DNA of 64,000 nt. Origin: Planctomycetota bacterium. Lineage in GTDB: Bacteria > Planctomycetota > J058 > JAJDCQ01. The notes under the pieces are model-generated. The model did not search any database. It had not been told where the DNA came from and saw only the letters and a program-made list of their open reading frames with translations. Of this stretch, positions 9,521 to 16,309 are shown one piece after another (position 1 is the first letter of the stretch; each line of letters starts with the position of its first letter). Made by a program: the position numbers and the translations under genes. The DNA is taken from positions 1-64,000 of the forward strand of contig JAJDCQ010000249.1 of assembly GCA_029260755.1 (NCBI GenBank). Direction: 5' to 3'.

Positions 9521-9550
9521 CTAGCCCGGAAGGTATACCTTCCGGGCTAG
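9521..9550. other. Perfect 30-bp palindrome at the end of the dioxygenase gene
   Basis: Two 15-base halves (CTAGCCCGGAAGGTA and its complement) abut with no spacer. Read as RNA this gives a 13-bp stem with a UAUA loop. The TAG stop codon of the dioxygenase lies inside the right arm. The site is between two genes on the minus strand, so termination is the simplest role; there is no T tract. A dimeric regulator operator is an alternative. Confidence 0.75.
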
Positions 9551-10332
9551 TAGATGCGTCCGCGCGGAGCCCGGGCTGCGGGCGGCCGCGGCGTCGCGTG
9601 CCGGCGCCCGCCGCGCTGGCTGAACTCCGAGGGCGAGATCGCGCCCTTCACCGGCTCGTCGGGCGCCGAGGGCGTCGCGCCGAGGACGACGTCGAACTCG
9701 GCCGCCAGCTCGCCGATCCGCGAGTCGGGCAGCGGCGCGAAGTCGACGACGAGCGACTCCCGCGCGGCGCGGTCGCGAACGCGGCGGAGCACCCCGTCGC
9801 CCGCGTTCCGTCGATCGCCGCGGACGAGCACCTGGGTCGTCAGGACGCGTCGGCCGTTCTGGTTCACGGCCAGGTGGATGTGGGGAGCCCGCCCCGGGTA
9901 GGGCGCCGGCTTGATCGTGCGGAAGCCGTAGCGGCCGGCGGCATCGGTCAGGAATCGCCCGTAGCCCTGGAAGTTCTCGTCGTAGCGCGGGCGCCGCCGA
10001 TCGGTCGAGTTGAGGTAGATCCCGCTGGCATCGACCTGCCAGATCTCGACCGTCGCGTTCCGCACCGGCGACCCCGCCGCGGTCAGGACGTGCCCCGAGA
10101 GGAAGGTGATCGCGCCGACCGCGGGCGTGATCCCGTCGTTGATGATGAGCAGGTCGTTGTCGGTGTCGAGCGGCATCCGGTCGGGATAGAACGGCCCCTC
10201 GGTCAGACGCGGCGTCCGGACGAGCTCGTCGGCGAACGCGCCGCGGGTGACGAGCAGCGCGGAGCCGGCGACCAGACCGCGGAGGAGGTTTCGCCGGGTC
10301 ATCGGCGCGCCGTCGGTGCGGGGGAGCGTCAT
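9547..10332 (-). CDS. Tat-exported intradiol ring-cleavage dioxygenase-like protein
   Basis: This 261-residue protein belongs to the intradiol (catechol/protocatechuate) dioxygenase family, which cleaves catecholic rings with non-haem Fe(III). Family blocks are TEGPFYP (44-50), VEIWQVDASGIY (ending at Tyr106), a second Tyr at 145 in KPAPYP, and PHIH (His151, His153). Together these give the expected two Tyr plus two His iron ligands. The N-terminus (MTRRNLLRGL at residues 11-20, then a hydrophobic stretch) reads as a twin-arginine signal, so it acts outside the cytoplasm; exported members of this family are known but poorly characterised. The ATG at 10332 is chosen because GAGG lies 7 nt upstream; the inner ATG at 10302 has no such site. 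The Arg/Pro-rich tail is probably disordered. Confidence 0.88.
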   Translation of the reverse strand: MTLPRTDGAPMTRRNLLRGLVAGSALLVTRGAFADELVRTPRLTEGPFYPDRMPLDTDNDLLIINDGITPAVGAITFLSGHVLTAAGSPVRNATVEIWQVDASGIYLNSTDRRRPRYDENFQGYGRFLTDAAGRYGFRTIKPAPYPGRAPHIHLAVNQNGRRVLTTQVLVRGDRRNAGDGVLRRVRDRAARESLVVDFAPLPDSRIGELAAEFDVVLGATPSAPDEPVKGAISPSEFSQRGGRRHATPRPPAARAPRGRIY

Positions 10333-10444
10333 GGGAGAGCCTCGCTTCGGGTGATCCTCGTGAACCCGTCAGCATCTCCGAAATCGCCCGGCCGCGCGAC
10401 GGGTATCGTCGCACCCCTGATCGTCGCGCCTCGGCCCGCAAGGG

Positions 10445-10509
10445 AAGGGGTCAGGTCTCAGATCTTCGCAATAACGGCGCTATTGCGAAGATCTGAGACC
10501 TGACCCCTT
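10445..10509. repeat. Long perfect hairpin (29-bp arms, 7-base loop)
   Basis: The left arm 10445-10473, beginning AAGGGGTCAGGTCTCA, is exactly complementary to 10481-10509, with ACGGCGC as loop. It lies 10 bp past the stop of the kinase gene and upstream of the dioxygenase on the same strand. No T tract follows on either strand. The GGGGTCAGGTCTCA core resembles palindromes I recall as widely dispersed in bacterial genomes, sometimes near REP-associated (IS200-like) transposases. That recollection should be checked by search. It may double as a terminator. Confidence 0.85.
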
Positions 10510-10519
10510 CGCAGTTCCC

Positions 10520-13306
10520 TCATCGCTGCCCCGGGCGGTAGGAGGCCGCCCGCTCGTCCTCCGCGGCGGCATCGTCCTCGCGGCCGAGCTGCCGCAGCAG
10601 GCGCGCGCGTTGCTCGCAGTAGTCGACGAGCCGCTTGCCCTGCTCGTGGTCGAGCCGACGATTCTCGATCCAGCGCGCCTCCTCGGCGTCGCGGGCGAGG
10701 CCGAGGGCGGCGATGGCCTCCTCGACCCGGTCGTGGCCAAGGTGATGGCGGGACTCGCGTTCGTGGGTCATCGCCATCGACTCGCCCTTCGACGCGACCC
10801 GGCGCGCGGCGGCGGTCAGGGCGTCGATCGACTCGTCAGGACGTCCGCCGCAGCAGCCCGGGGGCCCGTCCGCGAGCAGGCGGTCCGCGGACCGGATCAG
10901 CGCGGCGAGGATGGACCTGCTCCGGTCGTACACGAACGACTTGCCGTCCCCGGCCTCCGCGATCCGATTCATCCGGGGCGCGACGGCATCGGCGATCCGG
11001 GCCGCCTCCGCGTAGAGCGCGCCGGCGCGCCGTCGCGCCTCGGCGGTCGGCTTTCCTCGAAGCTCCACGTGCGCCACGAGCTCCGGGATGATCGGCCACC
11101 GCTGAACGTCGGGCAGCTCGCGGTCGGCGGCGAGGGCGGCTCGGGCCGGCTCCAGAGCCATCTCGCGCTCGCCGAGGTCGACGAGGAGCCACGCGTGGAT
11201 GGCGTGGAGCCAGCGTTCGTCCGGTCCGCGCCGCGCGAGGATGGCTGTCCAGCGCCGGCCGATCCGGCGCAGCTGTTCCCCGGCCGTATTGGCCCTATGG
11301 CCAGCGATCAGGACGCGCGTCGCGAACGCGAGCGCCCCGGACTCGCCGCCGCCCGTCTCGCCACGCGCGATCATGCGCTCGCCGTAGTCCACGACCCACT
11401 CGGCGCCGAGCGCGCTCCGCGCGACGATGAGCTGGCCCTCGCTCACCGGCAGCTCGCCGTGCCGGGTCATGAGCGACTTGAGGCACGCGCCGCGCTCGAC
11501 CAGCTCCCACCGGGCGGGATCGGCTCGCCCGAGCGAGGAGACCCGGCTGAAGATGTCGCGCGAGAGGAGCGCCAGGGCCGCCGCCAGCTCCTCGGGCAGC
11601 AGGCCGTCGGGCTCCCCGGCGGCGAGCAGCTCGGCGAGCGCGCACGCGCCGGGGAGGTCCGGGCCGACCAGCTCGACGAGACGGTCGGCCGCTCGCTCCC
11701 GGAGAGGCGCCGGCCACACGCGCACGTCGGCGTCGATGCCGAGCTCGCGCTTCGCGCGGATGAAGGCGTCGAGCGCCTCGTCGGCGCGCGCCTCGTCGGT
11801 CGCGAGGATCTGGCCGCGCGCGGCCAGCAGTCGCCCGCGGGTCTCCGCGCCGACGCCCTCGAGCTCGATCAGGTGAAGGAACGTGCTCTCGTCGGCGAGG
11901 AAGGAGAAGGGTCCGACCGCATCATCGATCGGAGCGACCGCGAGGGCCTTCGCGAGCGCGGCGAGGAGATCCGCGGCCACCTCGGGAGCCGGGAGCGCGA
12001 CCGGCCGGCGCCCGAACAGGATCGTCCCGAGGGTCCGCCATCGCCCGCCGCGCGCGAGGATGGCCTGGACCTCCGCGGCCTCTTGCTCGTCGAGGCTGCG
12101 AATCCGCAGAGCGAGCGCATCGACGGCCCGCGCCTCGCCTCCGTCGTCGCCGGCGAGCGCCTCGGAGACGAGCCCGAGCAGATCGGCGCGCGCCCGCTCC
12201 CCCGGCTCGGACGACGCGTCCGCGATCTGGCGGAGCCGCGCGAGCTGCGCGGCCTCGAGCGGTCGTCCCGCGAGGATCGTCGACTCGAGCTCCGGGAGCC
12301 CGGCGGCCGCGGGAGTCGTCGTGACGCGGAGGGTGAGCCCCGCGACCGCCAGGAGCACGACCGCCAGCGCGACGAACGAGAGGAGACGAACGCGCGGGGA
12401 GCTCGGGGCGAGTCGCTCGGCGAGCGAGACGAGCCGCCCCGACGAGCGGGCGGCGACTCGACCGCCGCTCCGGAAGCGATCGAGCTCGTCGGCGAGCGCG
12501 GCGGCGTTCCGGTACCGATCCTCGGGGCGTTTCTCCAGCGCCTTCAGGCAGATCGCGGAGAGGGCCTCGGGCACCGCCGGGTCGACCTCGTGCGGCGGGA
12601 CCGGCCGGCGCCTCGTGACGAGGAAGGCGACCTGCATCGACGAGGGCGCCTCGAACGGGGGCCTCCCGGTCAAGGCGGCGTAGAGGACCGCCCCGGCGCC
12701 GTAGACATCGGTGGTCGGGCGAAGGTTCCCGGCGTCGCCCGCCCGGCTCACCTGCTCGGGCGCCATGTAGGCGGGCGTGCCGACGAGCTCGCCCGTGTTC
12801 GTCAGCCGGTTCATCTCGGTCGCGTCGAAGGCGATCCCGAAGTCGACCAGATGCGGTCGACCCTCCTCGTCGAGGAGGACGTTGGCCGGCTTGAGGTCGC
12901 GGTGGAGCACGCCGGCGGCGTGCACGTGGTCGAGCGCCCGGGCGATCGCGGCGACGACGCGCGCCGCCTCGTCGGGCTCGAGTCCGCCGCGCTCCTGGAG
13001 CCTCGTCGAGAGGGGGCGCCCTTCGATGAGATCGAGGGCGCACCAGAGCCGGCCGCGGTCCTCGCCGACCGCGTGCACCCGCACGACGCCGGGGTGCGGG
13101 TCGAGGCGCGCGAGCACCTCCGCCTCCCGGCGGAACCGCGCGACGGTGCGTGGACTCGCTCCGCCGTCGAGCAGCTTCAGTGCGTGAACGATGCCGGTCT
13201 CGACGTGACGCGCGCGGAAGACCGTCCCCATGCCGCCGCGGCCGAGCTTGGCCTCGATCTGGTAGGGGCCGACGCGTGTCTCGCCACCCGAGGGCGGGGT
13301 GAGCAT
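10520..13306 (-). CDS. Ser/Thr protein kinase with single membrane helix and long helical C-terminal region
   Basis: This 928-residue PknB-type kinase has its catalytic domain at about residues 14-280: LGRGGMG, invariant Lys in HALKLLD, HRDLKPAN (135-142), DFG and MAPEQ. One membrane helix follows (about 305-328). The C-terminal 600 residues are Ala/Leu/Arg-rich and predicted mostly helical, like a TPR or alpha-solenoid array, but no clear TPR consensus is seen. This part should lie outside the cytoplasm if the kinase is inside. It is a single gene: the stop is followed by a long perfect hairpin, and the start faces the heat-shock cluster across about 220 bp. The signal sensed and the targets are unknown. 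Confidence 0.9.
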   Translation of the reverse strand: MLTPPSGGETRVGPYQIEAKLGRGGMGTVFRARHVETGIVHALKLLDGGASPRTVARFRREAEVLARLDPHPGVVRVHAVGEDRGRLWCALDLIEGRPLSTRLQERGGLEPDEAARVVAAIARALDHVHAAGVLHRDLKPANVLLDEEGRPHLVDFGIAFDATEMNRLTNTGELVGTPAYMAPEQVSRAGDAGNLRPTTDVYGAGAVLYAALTGRPPFEAPSSMQVAFLVTRRRPVPPHEVDPAVPEALSAICLKALEKRPEDRYRNAAALADELDRFRSGGRVAARSSGRLVSLAERLAPSSPRVRLLSFVALAVVLLAVAGLTLRVTTTPAAAGLPELESTILAGRPLEAAQLARLRQIADASSEPGERARADLLGLVSEALAGDDGGEARAVDALALRIRSLDEQEAAEVQAILARGGRWRTLGTILFGRRPVALPAPEVAADLLAALAKALAVAPIDDAVGPFSFLADESTFLHLIELEGVGAETRGRLLAARGQILATDEARADEALDAFIRAKRELGIDADVRVWPAPLRERAADRLVELVGPDLPGACALAELLAAGEPDGLLPEELAAALALLSRDIFSRVSSLGRADPARWELVERGACLKSLMTRHGELPVSEGQLIVARSALGAEWVVDYGERMIARGETGGGESGALAFATRVLIAGHRANTAGEQLRRIGRRWTAILARRGPDERWLHAIHAWLLVDLGEREMALEPARAALAADRELPDVQRWPIIPELVAHVELRGKPTAEARRRAGALYAEAARIADAVAPRMNRIAEAGDGKSFVYDRSRSILAALIRSADRLLADGPPGCCGGRPDESIDALTAAARRVASKGESMAMTHERESRHHLGHDRVEEAIAALGLARDAEEARWIENRRLDHEQGKRLVDYCEQRARLLRQLGREDDAAAEDERAASYRPGQR

Positions 13307-13431
13307 GAGGGGAGCATACCCCTCGGCTCGCCCTCGTCAATCTGACAGGGCGCCGAGCCCGCGACGGTCAAATCGACAGGTCCTCGGCCGCCCGGATCCT
13401 GCAAGCCCAGGCGCGGCCGTTCCGGGACGAC

Positions 13432-13447
13432 TGGCACGGTCGTTGAT
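13432..13447 (+). promoter_or_regulatory. Sigma-54-like promoter upstream of hsp20
   Basis: TGGCACGGTCGTTGAT matches the sigma-54 consensus TGGCAC-N5-TTGCW. The -24 box is intact and there are exactly 10 bases between GG and the -12 dinucleotide; the single departure is GA in place of GC at -12. Expected transcription start is near 13458, about 70 nt before the hsp20 ATG. Small heat-shock genes are RpoN-dependent in some bacteria. No activator site was identified. Confidence 0.4.
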
Positions 13448-13528
13448 GGGAACGAGCCGGCGGGACGGCGCCGGCCTCCCGAACCATCGAAGGCCAGAGG
13501 AAGGAGACTTCTCCAAGGAGAGATCGCG

Positions 13529-14035
13529 ATGAAGGGTCTTCACGATCGCAGCCACCGGCTGCCCTTCGACCATCCATTGCACGGAGTCGTCGCCGAACCG
13601 ATGACCCGAAAGAACGGCGAGAGCGCGCCCTCGACGGCCGGTTTCGAGCCGCCCATCGACGTCTGGGAGGTCCCCGACGCCTTCCGGGTGCGGGTCGAGC
13701 TTCCCGGCGTCGCCCCCGACGACGTGACGATCGACCTCGAGGACGGCGACCTCACGATTCGCGGGGAGAAGCACCGCGATCCGGCGATGTCCGAGGCTGG
13801 CGCCTGGAGCGAGAGCCGGTCCGGCCCGTTCCGTCGCGTCATCCGGCTCGACCGTTGCGTCGATCCCGCCGCCGCGACTGCCGATCTCGTCGACGGCGTC
13901 CTCCACGCCGTCGTTCCCAAGGTCGAGAGCGCCCGGCCGCGCCGCATCGCGATCGGCTCGGCGGCTCGGGACGGGGCCCAGACCCCGCGACCGCCCGAGC
14001 GCGCGGACGCGCCTCACGCGGACGGTACGCGCTGA
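13529..14035 (+). CDS. Hsp20/alpha-crystallin family small heat-shock protein
   Basis: This is a 168-residue ATP-independent holdase that binds unfolding proteins. The alpha-crystallin domain spans about residues 45-145. It begins DVWEVPDAFRVRVELPGV, continues through DDVTIDLEDGDLTIRGEK and ends with DGVLHAVVPKVE, the usual GVL motif. The C-terminal tail is Arg/Pro-rich and lacks a clear IxI anchoring motif. The start is well supported by AAGGAG 8 nt before the ATG. A sigma-54-like promoter lies about 80 bp upstream, and a strong GC hairpin begins 14 bp after the stop. It heads a group of three same-strand genes that ends in an HtrA-like pseudo-protease, which suggests a protein-quality-control role for the group. 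Confidence 0.93.
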   Translation: MKGLHDRSHRLPFDHPLHGVVAEPMTRKNGESAPSTAGFEPPIDVWEVPDAFRVRVELPGVAPDDVTIDLEDGDLTIRGEKHRDPAMSEAGAWSESRSGPFRRVIRLDRCVDPAAATADLVDGVLHAVVPKVESARPRRIAIGSAARDGAQTPRPPERADAPHADGTR

Positions 14036-14049
14036 CTCGACCCGCGCTG

Positions 14050-14084
14050 GGCGCCCCGGCGGGCAGACCGCCCGCCGGGGCGCC
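14050..14084 (+). terminator. GC-rich hairpin after hsp20 (terminator-like)
   Basis: A perfect 14-bp stem (GGCGCCCCGGCGGG at 14050-14063 with its complement at 14071-14084) encloses a 7-base loop, 14 bp past the hsp20 stop. There is no T tract, as is common for hairpin terminators in very GC-rich genomes. It would separate or attenuate expression of the two downstream genes. Confidence 0.55.
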
Positions 14085-14213
14085 GGTCCCCCACGGCGCG
14101 CTCGCCGTGAGACCACGCCTCGCCGCCGAGAGGGCCGCGGTGGTCCTCACCCGCGGAGAGGCACCGAAGGTCGGCCGCGCATCGGACCGACCGTCATGAA
14201 AGGAGGAAACCCA

Positions 14214-14669
14214 GTGAACCACTCGATCACCGATCATCCGACGACGACGCGTCGGGGCCCCGACGCGGCCGTCGACCCGGTCCGGAACGCCATCGTGCAC
14301 GCGCGCATCGCGCACGACGCAGCCGTGAACGACCGGTCGCTCGTGCGACTGATCGTCGACAACCACCTGCGGCAGGTCGTCGATCGGTTGCGCGAGCGCC
14401 GGCGCGAGCTCGACGGCGAGGGGGGGCCGTTCCGCGACGTCGTCGAGGAGGCCCCGTGGCTCCGCCCGCGCCTCGGGGAGCTCTCCGAGAGTTTCGACGA
14501 GGCCGAGCGGCTCGCGGGTCGCCTCCGGCGCCGCGCCTCGCGACGCTCGCGGAGATCGTCCCGCTTCGTTCGGGAGCTCGAGGAGCTGATCGCGCTCCTC
14601 GAGGCGATCGACGACGAGGAGGCGGCCCTCATCTACGAGAGCGACGAGGAGCTCCCGGCCCTCGACTGA
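14214..14669 (+). CDS. Hypothetical small helical protein in the hsp20 cluster
   Basis: This is an unrecognised 151-residue protein. It is strongly helical and charged: an Arg-rich central part (about residues 55-120), an acidic end (IDDEEAALIYESDEELP), and no membrane segment or signal peptide. The frame opens at an ATG at 14196, but those first codons contain the ribosome-binding site AAAGGAGG (14199-14206), placed 7 nt before a GTG at 14214. The GTG is therefore the real start. The gene is followed after 35 bp by the HtrA-like protein, which has nearly the same AGGAGGAAA site, so the two are probably co-expressed. A role in stress or nucleic-acid binding is only a guess from composition. 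Confidence 0.65.
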   Translation: MNHSITDHPTTTRRGPDAAVDPVRNAIVHARIAHDAAVNDRSLVRLIVDNHLRQVVDRLRERRRELDGEGGPFRDVVEEAPWLRPRLGELSESFDEAERLAGRLRRRASRRSRRSSRFVRELEELIALLEAIDDEEAALIYESDEELPALD

Positions 14670-14704
14670 GAAGAGGACTCGAGTCCGAGAGGAGGAAACG
14701 ACCC

Positions 14705-15493
14705 ATGAAGATGACCCATCTGCGAACGATCGGATGCACCCTGCTCCTGGCGACGGCGCTCGGCGCCGTCCGGACGTCGGCCGCCGCGAACGACAACCTG
14801 GCACCCGACGCGCCCGGGGAGACGATCGCGGCCGCCATCGTCACCGTCGAGGCCGAGCGCGACCGATGCCGGGCCACGCGGGCCGACCTCCCGGAGCCGC
14901 CGTCGGTGTGGACCCCGGCGATGGCGAACGGGTTCGACCTCTTCGGCGGGAGCGTCCTCCCGCCGTGGTCGCTGGAGCTCGAGACCGAGGTGGTCGGCAC
15001 GGGAGCCGGCCTGGTCGTCGGCCGCAGCGGGCTCGTGGCGACGGCGCGCGAGGTCATCTCCGGGGCCGACCGGGTGTTCGTCCGGACGGCCGACGGTCGC
15101 CGTCTCCCGGCGGAGGTGATCGCGAGGGGAGGCGAGAACGACCTCGCCCTCCTCCGCGCCGACGATCTCGAGATCGAGCCCGCCGAGCTGGCGAAGGCGA
15201 AGACCGACGCGGGCGCGGCGGAGCTCCGGAGCCCCGAGCGACGGGTGACCGGTCATCTCGGGCCGCTCACCGAGGCGGAGCTCGGCGCCTGGACGACGGT
15301 CGCTCCGGGCGATCCGCTCCCGCTGGGATCGGTCGCGGTGAGGGACGGCGTCGCCATCGGGCTCGCCGTCCGGACCATCACCGTGCCGCTCCCGCTCGTC
15401 AGCGCCGCGAGCATGGAGCTCGTCGCGATCGTCCCGGTCGACCGGATCCGGGCCCTCGTCGAACGCTCTGGAGCGGCCGCCGGCATCGACTGA
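14705..15493 (+). CDS. Exported HtrA-like pseudo-protease
   Basis: This 262-residue protein has a signal peptide (about residues 1-27) and a single trypsin-fold domain. The stretch VVGTGAGLVVGRSGLVATA, then ADRVFVRTADGRRLPAEV and NDLALL, follows the HtrA/DegP pattern closely. The catalytic His position (NNHVV in HtrA) reads AREVI with Glu116, and no GNSGG nucleophile loop is present; only Asp146 of the triad remains. The enzyme should be inactive, so a binding or scaffold role is inferred. No PDZ domain follows. The ATG at 14705 is chosen over longer in-frame starts because AGGAGGAAA lies 8 nt upstream and the signal peptide begins there. It is last in the hsp20 group and is followed by a hairpin. 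Confidence 0.7.
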   Translation: MKMTHLRTIGCTLLLATALGAVRTSAAANDNLAPDAPGETIAAAIVTVEAERDRCRATRADLPEPPSVWTPAMANGFDLFGGSVLPPWSLELETEVVGTGAGLVVGRSGLVATAREVISGADRVFVRTADGRRLPAEVIARGGENDLALLRADDLEIEPAELAKAKTDAGAAELRSPERRVTGHLGPLTEAELGAWTTVAPGDPLPLGSVAVRDGVAIGLAVRTITVPLPLVSAASMELVAIVPVDRIRALVERSGAAAGID

Positions 15494-15502
15494 GCCATCC
15501 CC

Positions 15503-15548
15503 CGTCCCGCCCCGGCGCTCGCCGACCGCGCGAGCCCGGGGCGGGACG
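15503..15548 (+). terminator. Terminator-like hairpin after the pseudo-protease gene
   Basis: A perfect 13-bp stem, CGTCCCGCCCCGG at 15503-15515 with its complement at 15536-15548, begins 10 bp past the stop codon. The loop is 20 bases and there is no T tract. Its position supports the end of the hsp20 group. Confidence 0.55.
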
Positions 15549-15646
15549 CCCATCCCCGTGACGCGCGGCCGCGCGTCGTTCCACGAGGCGATCGTCTCGC
15601 GGTAGGGTGGACCGATCGGGGTCACGGGCTCCCGGGGAGGGCGGCC

Positions 15647-16159
15647 ATGTCGTATCCGAAGCGGTTCGTCGCGTATCTCAAGTGGGCGAGCGCGCCCGGG
15701 CCGTGCCCCGACGCGCGGCTGCCCGAGGCGCTCGCGAGCGCGGGGCGGGTCGACGGTCGGGATGAGGCGGCGAACGAGGAGCGGTGCGCGCTCGTCGCGC
15801 CGTTCCTCGAGGCGAGGTTCCTCGCCGAGAACGTCGACGGGCTCGAGGAGCTCCTCGATGGCGCGCCCGAGGAGATCGCGGCCGACCGGATCCGCGTCGC
15901 CGCGGTGCGCTTCGAGCCGGGCGCGAACACGCCGAAGCTCAAGGTCGAGGCGTTCTTCACCCTCCCGTTCGCGGAGGACGTGACCGAGGATCAGCTCGAT
16001 GAGTGGGAGGAGGACCACGACGACCCGATCGGCGACGGCGTCGTGATCTGCTGGACGTTCGCCGATCTCGAGGGCGGCTGGGACGGCTGGCTCGGCGAGT
16101 ACGAGGGCTCGAGCATGCAGATGCTCGCGCGTGGCGAACGGGAGGATCCGGACTCGTAG
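15647..16159 (+). CDS. Hypothetical protein
   Basis: This 170-residue soluble protein is not recognised. It has no signal peptide or membrane helix. The C-terminal half is strongly acidic and rich in aromatic residues (DEWEEDHDD, then CWTFADLEGGWDGWLGEY). Coding use matches neighbouring genes and a GGGAGG lies about 6 nt before the ATG, so it is probably real. It stands alone: a hairpin closes the hsp20 group upstream and the next gene is convergent. Confidence 0.6.
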   Translation: MSYPKRFVAYLKWASAPGPCPDARLPEALASAGRVDGRDEAANEERCALVAPFLEARFLAENVDGLEELLDGAPEEIAADRIRVAAVRFEPGANTPKLKVEAFFTLPFAEDVTEDQLDEWEEDHDDPIGDGVVICWTFADLEGGWDGWLGEYEGSSMQMLARGEREDPDS

Positions 16160-16309
16160 AGAGGGGACGACCCGGGAGCCGCTCCGAGTCGAGGGCCGGA
16201 CGAGACCTCCGGACGCGCCCGAGCGCTCCCCCATGATCGTGACCGCCGGCCGTCCGCGTCGGATCGTGCGAGCGAGAGGAGTCGCGATGTCGGGTCAGCC
16301 CTCCGCCTC

